Shown here piece by piece: positions 33,966 to 42,004 of a stretch of DNA of 64,000 bases (position 1 is its first letter; every line of letters starts with the position of its first letter). Both the position numbers and the translations under genes were made by a program. The DNA comes from Candidatus Villigracilis propinquus (GTDB taxonomy: Bacteria > Chloroflexota > Anaerolineae > Anaerolineales > Villigracilaceae). Under the pieces are notes generated by a model. That model did no database searches. It saw only the letters and a program-made list of their open reading frames with translations, and was not told the DNA's origin. Location: assembly GCA_016714565.1 (NCBI GenBank), contig JADKDM010000001.1:186001-250000 (forward strand), given 5' to 3'.

Positions 33966-34724
33966 ATGCGAACACCTTTTGTAGCTGGAAACTGGAAGAT
34001 GAACAAGACCATCGCGGAAACCCGTGAACTGGTCGCCGCGATGAAGACTGGATTAAGTGGAGTTGGCGGTGTTGAAAAAGTGATCTGCCCGCCGTTCATG
34101 GCGCTGGCAGAGGCTTCTGAATTGCTCAAAGATTCAGAGATCGGGCTCGGCGCGCAGAACCTGCACTGGGAGGAGAAAGGCGCGTTCACCGGTGAGGTTG
34201 CGCCCGGCATGGTGAAGGAATTATGCGGCTATGTGATTCTCGGTCACTCGGAGCGCCGCGCCTATTTCGGCGAAACCGATGAGATCGTCAACCGCAAGCT
34301 GCTCGCCGCCCAAAAATTTGACCTGACTCCCATTGTCTGCGTGGGGGAGACGCTTGAACAATACGAGTCGAATCAAACTCGTGACGTGGTCATGCGCCAG
34401 ACAGGGCTCGGGCTTAAGGGCGTCTCGGCGGAATTTGCATCGCGCATCGTTGTAGCGTATGAACCTGTTTGGGCAATTGGAACAGGCAAGGCGTCCAACG
34501 GCAAGGAAGCGAATGCAGTCGTCAAAGATTTCATCCGTCCCGCCATTGCTGAATTGTATGGCGAGCAGACCGCCCAAGCCATTCGTGTTTTGTACGGTGG
34601 TTCTGTGACGGGTGCCAACGCTGCGGAATTTTTCTCCGAACCCGATATTGACGGTGCGCTTGTCGGCGGAGCAAGTTTGAAAGTAGAAGATTTCGTTCAG
34701 ATCGTTACCCATTCCAAAGCATAA
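33966..34724 (+). CDS. tpiA: Triose-phosphate isomerase
   Basis: 252 residues, full length. The N-W-K-M-N opening carries the active-site Asn and Lys, the electrophilic His is in G-H-S-E-R-R, the catalytic Glu in A-Y-E-P-V-W-A-I-G-T-G-K, and the phosphate loop in L-Y-G-G-S-V. It interconverts DHAP and glyceraldehyde 3-phosphate. The Shine-Dalgarno GGAG overlaps the end of the kinase gene, indicating translational coupling. Confidence 0.97.
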   Translation: MRTPFVAGNWKMNKTIAETRELVAAMKTGLSGVGGVEKVICPPFMALAEASELLKDSEIGLGAQNLHWEEKGAFTGEVAPGMVKELCGYVILGHSERRAYFGETDEIVNRKLLAAQKFDLTPIVCVGETLEQYESNQTRDVVMRQTGLGLKGVSAEFASRIVVAYEPVWAIGTGKASNGKEANAVVKDFIRPAIAELYGEQTAQAIRVLYGGSVTGANAAEFFSEPDIDGALVGGASLKVEDFVQIVTHSKA

Positions 34725-34742
34725 AAGGAGCTCGGATTTTCC

Positions 34743-35201
34743 ATGTTAAAAGCTGGCCTTATCTCTGGTATTGCAATGTTCTTTATTGTTCTACTTGCGG
34801 CATCGGTCGTCAGTCCGCTGTGCGCTTTTTGTGTCCCGTTGTTGACGGGTTTGGCGGCGGGGTATCTCACCGGTGTATTTGAAAAGAATCCTCTGACGAC
34901 CGTGCAGCGCGGCGCGTATGCCGGTGCGATCGCGGGCGGGTTTGGTATTTTCGCCCAGATGATCGCGTCTGTGATCAATTCTTTTGTGATGCAAAACCCG
35001 AACTTTCAGATCAATCAATCGCTTGGACTGCCTGTTGCCGACCCCGCCACCGTCTGGATTGCTCAGATCGGTATGGCGTGTTGTGTTGGATTGGTGAACG
35101 TCGGTCTGACGGCTGCGCTTGGCGCAGGCGGTGGCGCAATTTGGAACAACACGGCGGGGAAATCCATGCCTTCTGTTGACGACCAACTTCCACCCGCCTG
35201 A
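34743..35201 (+). CDS. Small polytopic membrane protein, unknown
   Basis: 152 residues with three to four hydrophobic segments (about 5-25, 28-45, 60-82, 103-130). They are rich in Gly and Ala, with C-A-F-C and A-C-C clusters, and a hydrophilic Pro-rich tail ends the protein. No family was recognised. AGGAG is upstream. It lies 18 bases after tpiA and 8 bases before the next gene and is likely part of the same operon. Confidence 0.7.
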   Translation: MLKAGLISGIAMFFIVLLAASVVSPLCAFCVPLLTGLAAGYLTGVFEKNPLTTVQRGAYAGAIAGGFGIFAQMIASVINSFVMQNPNFQINQSLGLPVADPATVWIAQIGMACCVGLVNVGLTAALGAGGGAIWNNTAGKSMPSVDDQLPPA

Positions 35202-35209
35202 TTTTCCCC

Positions 35210-35962
35210 GTGCTCTTCTCAGGCTTCATCTGGTTTGTGTTGATGCTTCTGCCGCTGGTATTTCTCCAGCGGCTTTTGCATCGTGAAATTCAGGCAGTAT
35301 TTGTGCTGCTGACCCGCAATATACAACTGACCATCGGCTTGTTTTCTTTTTTGTTTTTTCCCGGTGTCTTTTTGCATGAACTGAGTCATTTCATCATGGC
35401 CAAGATCCTGCGCGTGCGCACGGGGAATTTTTCATTGATCCCCCAAACTCTGCCGAACGGGCGTTTGCAAATGGGGTATGTGGAAGTCGTCAGCACAGAC
35501 ATTGTCCGCGATTCGTTGATCGGCCTCGCTCCCTTGATAGCTGGCACTATGTTCGTGGCATACGCAGGTATCTACAAGCTGCAGGTAAATACCCTGTGGA
35601 ATGTTTTGCGAGACGGGCAGCTTGAATTATTTTGGATGGGACTTGGGTTTCTCCCCAAAGTCCCTGATTTTTTATTGTGGTTCTATCTCACCTTCGCCAT
35701 CTCCAGCACTATGATGCCCTCCGAATCAGACCGTCATGCCTGGCTTCCGCTTGGCCTGTGGACTGCAGCGCTGCTCGCGCTTGCCATCTTTTCGGGCGCA
35801 GGCACCTGGATGCTCGAAAACCTTGCGCCGCTGCTTGATAATTTTTTATTCTCTGTGGCCTTGCTGTTCGGCTTTAGTAACGCTGTGCATATCGTTTTGC
35901 TTTTCCCCTTTTTCATTTTTCACCGCCTGCTGGTCTACATCATGCAGGTGGATGTGCGCTAG
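35210..35962 (+). CDS. Membrane protein with HEXXH motif (M50-like)
   Basis: 250 residues, GTG start 8 bases after the previous stop, with no clear ribosome site, so probably coupled. About six membrane spans. A H-E-L-S-H sequence lies inside a hydrophobic stretch around residue 55, in the way of site-2-type zinc proteases, followed by F-I-M-A-K. No clear second-ligand motif (such as N-x-x-P-x-x-x-L-D-G) was found, so it may be an inactive or divergent relative. Confidence 0.65.
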   Translation: MLFSGFIWFVLMLLPLVFLQRLLHREIQAVFVLLTRNIQLTIGLFSFLFFPGVFLHELSHFIMAKILRVRTGNFSLIPQTLPNGRLQMGYVEVVSTDIVRDSLIGLAPLIAGTMFVAYAGIYKLQVNTLWNVLRDGQLELFWMGLGFLPKVPDFLLWFYLTFAISSTMMPSESDRHAWLPLGLWTAALLALAIFSGAGTWMLENLAPLLDNFLFSVALLFGFSNAVHIVLLFPFFIFHRLLVYIMQVDVR

Positions 35963-35966
35963 CCCC

Positions 35967-36368
35967 TCACTCCTCCCAAAGATAAACAGTTTCATTACGC
36001 TTTGAATTGAAGATCGCAACGATCTTCCGTCCTTCCGTAAGACTGGCCTTTTTCGCAGCCCGGCGCGCTTCACTTAATTCCGCGATGCCTGTGGCGATAT
36101 CCAGATAATAATCTCCCGTGCGTGGATTGATCCACGTACCGAGCCAGCAATCGGCTTCGCTCAGGAATGATTCGTTTTGGATGACAAATTTTCGCAGTTC
36201 GGTTTCCAGATCCACAGTGGGTGGCAATATTTCTGTTCGAGATGGATATTTTGGAAAACTCCACACATCCATAGGCGGCAGGAATGTTTCCGCGTTCAGT
36301 CTGGATGCCGAGCCGCCGTTTTTTAGCGTCTCAGCCGCAACCCGCAAAATATATTCTTCATAGATCAT
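35967..36368 (-). CDS. Conserved hypothetical protein
   Basis: 133 residues, soluble. An acidic helical start is followed by a central region with W-L-G-T-W-I-N-P-R-T-G-D-Y-Y-L-D and a C-terminal strand ending in V-Y-L-W-E-E. I do not recognise the family. Its start codon overlaps the stop of the acetyltransferase gene by 4 bases, so it is coupled to it. It converges with the M50-like gene, with only 4 bases between the two stops. Confidence 0.65.
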   Translation of the reverse strand: MIYEEYILRVAAETLKNGGSASRLNAETFLPPMDVWSFPKYPSRTEILPPTVDLETELRKFVIQNESFLSEADCWLGTWINPRTGDYYLDIATGIAELSEARRAAKKASLTEGRKIVAIFNSKRNETVYLWEE

Positions 36369-36832
36369 TTCAGCGTGAGGATGAATTCCTCCACCTCGTC
36401 TTGATTCGGGTCAGGTTTCCACTTGTCTTCGCGGATAACTACGAACCCGCATTTTTCCAGCACGCGACGGGATGCGACATTGTGCTTTGCCACATGCGCA
36501 AACAGCGGACGCCTCACTTCCTGACCGAGAAGCTGCTTCAGTGATTCTGACGCAATTCCCAAGCCCCAAAATTCCCGCCCGATCCAATAACAAACTTCCC
36601 GTTCGCCTTCCATTTCAAAACTGGCAACATTTCCCGCCACCTGTCCGTTGAAAAGAATGGTCCTGTTGATGACGTTCTCATTTGCCATGATCTTTGCCCA
36701 ATGCGCCATGAAGGTTTCCTTTTCTCTGGAAGGGAAAGCCGCCATCTTCGCCGCCTCAGGGTCAAGCTGATGCTCGAAGAAAATCGGCAGGTCATCTTGA
36801 ATGATCTCACGCAGAGTAATGGTATTGGACAT
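36365..36832 (-). CDS. GNAT family acetyltransferase
   Basis: 155 residues, RimJ/RimL-like GNAT fold: I-T-L-R-E-I-type opening strand, Y-W-I-G-R-E-F-W-G-L-G-I-A for acetyl-CoA binding, and the N-V-A-S-R-R-V-L-E-K-C-G-F signature. It probably acetylates an amino group on a protein or small molecule. The start at 36832 is preferred over an ATG 27 bases upstream because GAGGAG lies 7 bases before it. Confidence 0.85.
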   Translation of the reverse strand: MSNTITLREIIQDDLPIFFEHQLDPEAAKMAAFPSREKETFMAHWAKIMANENVINRTILFNGQVAGNVASFEMEGEREVCYWIGREFWGLGIASESLKQLLGQEVRRPLFAHVAKHNVASRRVLEKCGFVVIREDKWKPDPNQDEVEEFILTLK

Positions 36833-36868
36833 GGTTATCTCCTCATTATGTCTCTCCATATACTAAAT

Positions 36869-37756
36869 TTATTTCTTCCGCCCCACTGCCAGCATTTTAT
36901 TGCGGATGGGGAAGATAACGAAAAAGACATGCACGAACGGCAGTAACACCTTCACCAGCAGATCAGACCTGACCAGCTTCTTCAAATAAAAGCTATAAGG
37001 GAAGGACAGTTCATGAAAGCGCCGCAGTTCCACCACTTCCAGCCCCGCTTCTTCCAGTGCAGATTTCATCTCAGCCAGCGAGAATATTTGCTTATGGCCG
37101 AAGGGTTTGGACGAGTACATGGTGTTCAGGAAAGTCGGATATTTCCCGCCCGAAAGCCAGTAGGTAAATTCCCCAAAGCGGTGATAGAACGCATCACGGC
37201 AGGGCGTATCGATCAACAACATACCGCCGCTTTTCAACATCTCCGCTGCAGATTTGAGCGTAGCCAGCGGAAAATTGACATGCTCGATCACATCCCATAA
37301 AGTGACAACGTCAAACGTCCCATGAGACGCTTTCCAATATTCATCTTCGATCGTGCGCTTGACAACTTCAAAACCATGCTTGGTTTTGGCGTAGTAGGCG
37401 CGCGTATCGCTTAGTTCTATGCCAAGTACCTCCGCGCCAGCATCCTTCATTTTGGAGAGGAACAGCCCTCCGCCGCAGCCAATGTCCAGCACTTTTTTGC
37501 CTTTGATTTCGCCATGCCGCTTGACCGCATCCACCTGATGTTCGATCCGCTCGGGGTTTGATTGCAGGGACTTTTCGATGTAGGCAACTTCCGCATCTGT
37601 CAGCGTGCTTCCGTCAATGGTGGGGGAGATTTCTTCCACAGGGTCGAGGTGGTCAATAAAGTGGAAACCGTTTTGGGAAACGAATACATTTGTGCCGGAT
37701 AATTTATACTTTGGAGAACCCGTTGGGTTTTGTTTTATCGAATCGATGTTTTCCAT
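36869..37756 (-). CDS. Class I SAM-dependent methyltransferase (UbiG-like)
   Basis: 295 residues. Motif I V-L-D-I-G-C-G-G-G-L-F lies near residue 94, the acidic post-I region is G-I-E-L-S, and motif II is V-V-T-L-W-D-V-I-E-H-V. The ~75-residue N-terminal part carries an early V-F-V-S-Q-N-G-F-H-F-I-D segment not typical of ubiquinone enzymes, and the C-terminal part ends in a basic helix. The substrate is unknown. A quinone, lipid or sugar is possible. Confidence 0.8.
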   Translation of the reverse strand: MENIDSIKQNPTGSPKYKLSGTNVFVSQNGFHFIDHLDPVEEISPTIDGSTLTDAEVAYIEKSLQSNPERIEHQVDAVKRHGEIKGKKVLDIGCGGGLFLSKMKDAGAEVLGIELSDTRAYYAKTKHGFEVVKRTIEDEYWKASHGTFDVVTLWDVIEHVNFPLATLKSAAEMLKSGGMLLIDTPCRDAFYHRFGEFTYWLSGGKYPTFLNTMYSSKPFGHKQIFSLAEMKSALEEAGLEVVELRRFHELSFPYSFYLKKLVRSDLLVKVLLPFVHVFFVIFPIRNKMLAVGRKK

Positions 37757-37953
37757 CAGCCAGCCTTGGAACTACCTTTGTGTTGATTTTTGTAAAAGAC
37801 CTCTTGGGAAGCCGCATGTAGGTCAGGCTTTCAGCCGGACGTTCTCTGGAATTATGAGGTTCGGCAGGTTACAAACTTGCCCTACGAATACTTATGCAAG
37901 AGGTTCAAAGTATAAGCGAATTTGGTCAGGCTTTGAAATTTGAACGGGTTTTA
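37757..37953. other. Non-coding gap with two weak hairpins
   Basis: 197 bases without a gene. Two imperfect hairpins are visible (about 37818-37843, with gtcaggct/agccggac arms, and about 37864-37890, with ggcaggtt/aacttgcc arms). They look like remains of a dispersed palindromic repeat. No promoter stood out. Confidence 0.35.
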
Positions 37954-38663
37954 TTAGCTTTTTATTGCATCCACCACCTGATGAATTGCCTTTATCACCA
38001 GTTCGGGTTCAGATTTTTGAATAAAGTGGTCATCGTATTTTGAAAAGAATTGCTGGCTTTTGGGAGAGAGCTTCAGAAATTCAGCTTGTAGGTTTATTTC
38101 TATTTTGACTAGCTCATTCGATTCGTCTGGGCTGGTACCCCTTGTTAGAACAACCAAAGGAAAATCAAAATCTCGTTGAATACTCTTTAGCTGTTCAATA
38201 CTCGCGATACGGTCGATGTTCTCGTCATTTTTAGCCGGGTCTTTGACGGCATCCCACATTCGAGCGACCCGATCTTCTGGAAGGACTTTTTCAAACTGCC
38301 AAAATTTATCCTCGTGGACTGTGTCAATTAACACCATGCCCGCAATTTCATTTGGATATTGGCTGGCATACCAACGGGCATTGATTCCGCTCCATGAATG
38401 CGCGACAAGTATGTTTGGAGGATGAACATTTGAAGCTGTCAGTAATTTTCTAAGGTCAGGACCTGTTGCGTCGGGGGTGGGGCTTTTCTTTGTCCCAGCC
38501 CTGCGGTCAAGCGGGGAAAACTTTGCCCCTCAGGCTGGACCAGTTCCCAAGCCTCGAAGTGTCTCAAGCCTGCATCCAGAACCACGGTGGGCTCACCCTT
38601 ACCTGCAAGCAGACCGTACATCAAGTGACCATCAATAACTTCACGGATTTCGAGAGCTTCCAT
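37954..38663 (-). pseudogene. Alpha/beta hydrolase pseudogene
   Basis: The 5' part (38663 down to about 38455) encodes an alpha/beta-hydrolase start with V-V-L-D-A-G and W-E-L-V-Q-P-E, then runs into a stop at 38439. The rest continues in another frame from about 38455 to 37954. That part contains D-L-R-K-L-L, the nucleophile elbow A-H-S-W-S-G, and a lid and C-terminal region. Compared with intact relatives, the segment between the two parts (around the expected Y-D-R-A-G-L-G) is also shortened, so more than one indel is needed. A damaged gene is more likely than a single reading error. Confidence 0.7.
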
Positions 38664-38681
38664 TGAATATTCCTTCCCTGT

Positions 38682-39293
38682 TCATTCCGTTTTGAATTCG
38701 CGCAGAACCCAAATATGCTCAGATGGATAATACGTGAATCGCGCATATCCCGTATCGCCAAAAGCGAACGCAACTCCCTGGCGATTCACGAAAGGTTGCG
38801 CTCCAACGATGGTTCTCAACGCGCTGTTGAGGATTCCCCCATGCGCCACCACCAGATAACTACCCGCGCCGCGCCGAATGATTTTTTCCACGGCTCTTGC
38901 GCTGCGGCAGTAGATTTCCCAATCGCTTTCGCCTGTACCGCAGAACGGCTCGTAGGGATTGCGAAAACCCGGCACAGGATATTGCTCCAGCGCCGCCTCA
39001 CGTGACATGCCCGCCAGCGGACCATTGTCCAATTCCATCCAGTCCGGGTCGGTTTCAACTGGTGTACTCAACGCTTGCCCGATGATCTTTGCCGTTTCAT
39101 GCGCTCGTTGAAGAGTGCTTGCCAAGATGCGGTCAAATTGAAATTTGCGTTCAACAAATTCCTGCGCTCGTGCCTGCACTTGGGCGCGCCCCACATCCGT
39201 AAGCGGGGAGTCGTATCTCCCTTCGTGGACGTTTTCATCGTCCGCGCGGGAACGGGCATGGCGTAAAAAAGTTATGTGGATTTTATTTTCCAT
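38682..39293 (-). CDS. Histidine phosphatase family protein
   Basis: 203 residues of the phosphoglycerate-mutase-like superfamily. The catalytic histidine is in L-R-H-A, where most relatives have R-H-G. The second Arg is in S-T-L-Q-R-A-H-E-T-A, the acid in E-L-D-N-G, and the second His in V-V-A-H-G-G. It is probably a phosphatase acting on small phospho-compounds. ATG 39293 is chosen. A TTG 12 bases upstream also opens the frame. Confidence 0.85.
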   Translation of the reverse strand: MENKIHITFLRHARSRADDENVHEGRYDSPLTDVGRAQVQARAQEFVERKFQFDRILASTLQRAHETAKIIGQALSTPVETDPDWMELDNGPLAGMSREAALEQYPVPGFRNPYEPFCGTGESDWEIYCRSARAVEKIIRRGAGSYLVVAHGGILNSALRTIVGAQPFVNRQGVAFAFGDTGYARFTYYPSEHIWVLREFKTE

Positions 39294-39351
39294 GGCGCAC
39301 ACCAATTTGTTAATTTAATTATTCGCACTACGGATATGGAACATCAGTTAA

Positions 39352-39921
39352 TTACTCTTCCAGCAGAGGCGGGAGGATGATGTGCCCAAATAAAGCGCTT
39401 AATTCAAACGCCTCAATCCCTTGCAAACCGAGCATGAGGGATAATTCTCCACCGTGATGAAGATCATGGTTCATCACACGCCACAATGTCCACTGGCGTG
39501 AGGGCGTGTAGATTTTTCCATTCCATGTATGCTTGTACGTTTGTGCAAGGTCAGAGACTGTCCATGTGGTGAGCGTTTTATCGATCATCTGCCAGGTGTT
39601 TTCCAGCCAACGAACCAATTCAGTTGAGCTTTCGGTACTTGCAATGGATTTTTCAACAACGTCCCGATTGCCGTCGCTATCTGTTTCCCACTCGTGAATT
39701 TGACTTGCGATCTCCGCACTTCCTGGAGCGCCCATGCGTAGACACCATGTCACACGTCCAAGACTGATGTGCCGAACGAGTTCGCCCACAGAGTTGAAAT
39801 TGTCCGCAGGCCTCCAAGCCAACTGTCCCTGAGTGAGAGGCGCAACAGCGGTGATGATGCTTTGGTGATAGCCATTCCATCCGTCAAAGATGGTTTGTAG
39901 TGTATTCTGTGAATTTGTCAT
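39352..39921 (-). CDS. DinB family protein
   Basis: 189 residues, four-helix DinB/YfiT-like fold. The putative metal histidines are in V-R-H-I-S (about residue 50) and in the late N-H-D-L-H-H-G-G-E motif. Members include thiol S-transferases using bacillithiol or mycothiol, but many are uncharacterised. The PIG-L deacetylase elsewhere in the window belongs to a family used in making such thiols, which is only suggestive. Confidence 0.8.
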   Translation of the reverse strand: MTNSQNTLQTIFDGWNGYHQSIITAVAPLTQGQLAWRPADNFNSVGELVRHISLGRVTWCLRMGAPGSAEIASQIHEWETDSDGNRDVVEKSIASTESSTELVRWLENTWQMIDKTLTTWTVSDLAQTYKHTWNGKIYTPSRQWTLWRVMNHDLHHGGELSLMLGLQGIEAFELSALFGHIILPPLLEE

Positions 39922-40000
39922 TGAGTATTATTCCCTTTCCTCATTACCGTTAATTATTATGTTTATTTCGACCACGCTCAATGGTACACCTTTTTATTTT

Positions 40001-40753
40001 CTAACACATAGTTTTGCTCGGCTGGCATCCGTCGGTGGGGAGGCGTATTTCCCTTGGATAACAAAAAAGGATATCAACCCTTTTTTTCGTAGATGATGTC
40101 GTAGTAACTTCCGCCTTCCGCGCGTTCCGCGAATTTTTGCGTGAAATCTCGGAAAACCCGTGCTGTTGAACGAAAGCCTCAACATCCTTCAACTGGCAGC
40201 AGCCTGTGTATGCTTCAAAGTCCGGGACTTCCACTTTGATGAACTTGAACGCATTCAGGATGGGCACAGCCCCGGTCAGGACGAGAAGCTCCGCTCCCTG
40301 TGTATCCAGCACCAGCGCATCGTACTCGCTGACGTTGATTCCCTCCCGTTTGAGTAGGGTCGCCAGCGTCGCGCTTCGCAGCGGAATCGTCCTGTCAAAA
40401 TCCACGTGCGGCCAGATATCTTTGTGTTCCTTCAATTCAAGGATTGACGAAGCCTGTCCTCCCCGGTTGGAAACATGAAAAGCATACTCAATATCATCCT
40501 GGTCGGTAACCAGACATTGCAGTGCGACATGCTTTTTAATATCTTTGATATTGGTCTTCAGCGTTTCGAAGATTTCAGGAATCGGCTCCACCCAAACCAC
40601 CCGCAAATCGTACGCCTGATACAGATCGATCTCTTGGCCTGTATTTGCGCCAACATGAATTACCCCCGAAACACGCCGAAGGAATCGGCTTGGGTCATTT
40701 TTTAGAAGCGCCCTTGTTCTGCGTATAATTCCCTTAATGCGGGGTGTCTTCAT
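40001..40753 (-). CDS. FkbM family methyltransferase (3' frameshift)
   Basis: 250 residues as read. Motif I is V-I-H-V-G-A-N-T-G-Q-E near residue 28, followed by W-V-E-P-I-P, then the L-D-T-Q-G-A-E-L-L-V-L-x-G block typical of FkbM enzymes (sugar or polyketide O-methylation). The last ~35 residues do not fit. One extra base in the T5 run at 40134-40138 would give a family-like end reading G-G-S-Y-Y-D-I-I-Y-E and a stop at 40074. The real gene is therefore probably 40074-40753. Confidence 0.82.
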   Translation of the reverse strand: MKTPRIKGIIRRTRALLKNDPSRFLRRVSGVIHVGANTGQEIDLYQAYDLRVVWVEPIPEIFETLKTNIKDIKKHVALQCLVTDQDDIEYAFHVSNRGGQASSILELKEHKDIWPHVDFDRTIPLRSATLATLLKREGINVSEYDALVLDTQGAELLVLTGAVPILNAFKFIKVEVPDFEAYTGCCQLKDVEAFVQQHGFSEISRKNSRNARKAEVTTTSSTKKRVDILFCYPREIRLPTDGCQPSKTMC

Positions 40754-40766
40754 AAAATCTCCTGTC

Positions 40767-41540
40767 CTATTTTATCCATTTTCCAGCCTTTTCCCATTTT
40801 GTGATCAACATCGTCACACGCACGCGCATGCGCGCATCTGCGTTGGCAGATGCCCACAGCGAGCTTGCCTTTTTATACACGCTTTCTTCCAGTTTCTCGA
40901 ACTCCTCCCACTCGTCTTCCATGAATTCCTTCATTTCAGATGGCGTATCCCAATAATAGCAGAAGGCAAATTCTTTTTCTTCTTTTTTGGAATACCAGCT
41001 GTTGGACTCTGCTTCCCGCATGGCTTTAAATGCCGCTTCATCATCTGCCACCGCAGCAGGCAGATCGCTCAACCTACCCGCAGCCTGATAGCCCGCTGAC
41101 GAAATGCCCTGGGTTGAGCTTGTCGAAACCACCTCCACCGACCAATTTGACTCCACGGGACGCAGATCAATGAGAATGCCGTTCGGCTTGAGAACTCTGC
41201 GAATTTCATCCAGAGCATGAACCATGCTCTCGTGTTCCATTCATCAGAGTGACCATGCGAGGATGGCGATGTCAAATGTTTCTTTGGAGAAGGGAATGTG
41301 GCTTGCACTTGCGTCTGCAAACTGGACATGCTTCTGCATGGCATGTGGAGAATCTGCCCGGGCGATGCGCAATGCATCATGGTCAGGGTCAAACCCAACG
41401 GTTAAGGATGAAGCGGCGGCGTATTTGAAAGTCAGCCGACCTTCGCCGCATCCAACTTCAAGCACGCGCTTGTCTTTGAAATCGATAAACGCGTGCAGGG
41501 TCTTTTGTTCAAATCCTTCGGGATCTCTTTGTATGGTCAT
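40767..41540 (-). CDS. SAM methyltransferase with two adjacent in-frame TGA codons
   Basis: Read through, 257 residues. The first 98 hold motif I V-L-E-V-G-C-G-E-G and motif II F-D-I-A-I-L-A-W-S-L. Then come TGA 41244-41246 and TGA 41241-41243. The same frame continues with M-E-H-E-S-M-V-H-A-L-D-E-I-R-R-V-L-K-P-N-G, the next conserved methyltransferase block, so both halves belong to one enzyme. Positions after W-S-L are, as I recall, often Cys-Cys in relatives, which would make the TGA pair a candidate double selenocysteine; a SECIS-like hairpin follows. A pseudogene is the alternative. The start codon directly follows the TAA of the DUF1801 gene. A repeat-derived in-frame insert is present near 41109-41133. 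Confidence 0.7.
41109..41133. repeat. Short repeat fragment inside the methyltransferase
   Basis: A 25-base stretch reading on the minus strand as ggtggtttcgacaagctcaac plus four bases. It codes for V-V-S-T-S-S-T-Q in frame. It looks like one half of the widespread palindromic element with gtggtttcgacaag ends, inserted without breaking the frame. Confidence 0.5.
41212..41230 (-). promoter_or_regulatory. SECIS-like hairpin after tandem TGA
   Basis: A perfect 8-bp stem (41223-41230 with 41212-41219) closes a 3-base loop, GTT on the coding strand. The stem base lies 10 bases after the second TGA and the loop 18 bases after it. Distance, stem length and a loop starting with G agree with the general bacterial SECIS pattern. 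Selenoprotein machinery was not seen in this window, so function is unproven. Confidence 0.4.
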
Positions 41541-41966
41541 TTATTTGGAAAGCTTCTTCATCGTTTTTACAGTTTCAACAACCAGCTCTTTCAAAACTTT
41601 TTTATCCACATCTTCCAGCTTCTTGATGTACAAACATCCCACACTGGTTTTGTGCTTGCCAAGTTTTTTCAATAAATCGGCGTGGGCATCAAAACCTCCC
41701 ATCAAGTATAGGGTTAGGTTTTGTTTGCGAGGGGAGAAGCCGGTCAACATCCAATCGCCTTCGCGGCCACTGGCGCCTTTGTAGTGATAACTCCCAAACC
41801 CGACAATGCTTGAGCCCCACATCTTCGGTTCTTCTTTGGTAACTTGCTTCATTATTTTGAGGATCTCAAAACAGTCTGCGCGTGCTTGTTCATCTTTGAC
41901 AGAATTGAGAAAGCTTTCCACGCTTGCTTCGTTGACCTTTGTCTTTAACTCAGCACTCTTTGCCAT
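41541..41966 (-). CDS. DUF1801 family protein, copy 2
   Basis: 141 residues. Conserved blocks: V-E-S-F-L-N-S, K-M-W-G-S-S-I-V-G-F-G-S-Y-H-Y, G-F-S-P-R-K-Q-N-L-T-L-Y, and a C-terminal L-E-D-V-D-K-K-V-L. The family has a small YdhG-like alpha/beta fold and unknown function. It is closely similar to the neighbouring 42005-42409 gene, so a tandem duplication is likely. GGAGG precedes the ATG. The following methyltransferase begins immediately after its stop. Confidence 0.85.
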   Translation of the reverse strand: MAKSAELKTKVNEASVESFLNSVKDEQARADCFEILKIMKQVTKEEPKMWGSSIVGFGSYHYKGASGREGDWMLTGFSPRKQNLTLYLMGGFDAHADLLKKLGKHKTSVGCLYIKKLEDVDKKVLKELVVETVKTMKKLSK

Positions 41967-42004
41967 ATCAGCCTCCAGTTTCTAAGAATTAAAAAATATC
42001 CAGA

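Noticed and set aside
41241..41246. Reassignment of TGA to Trp or Gly as the explanation for the tandem TGA
   Set aside because: Many genes in this window end in TGA, for example the 34743-35201 gene and the FHA regulator at 7333, so TGA is an ordinary stop here.
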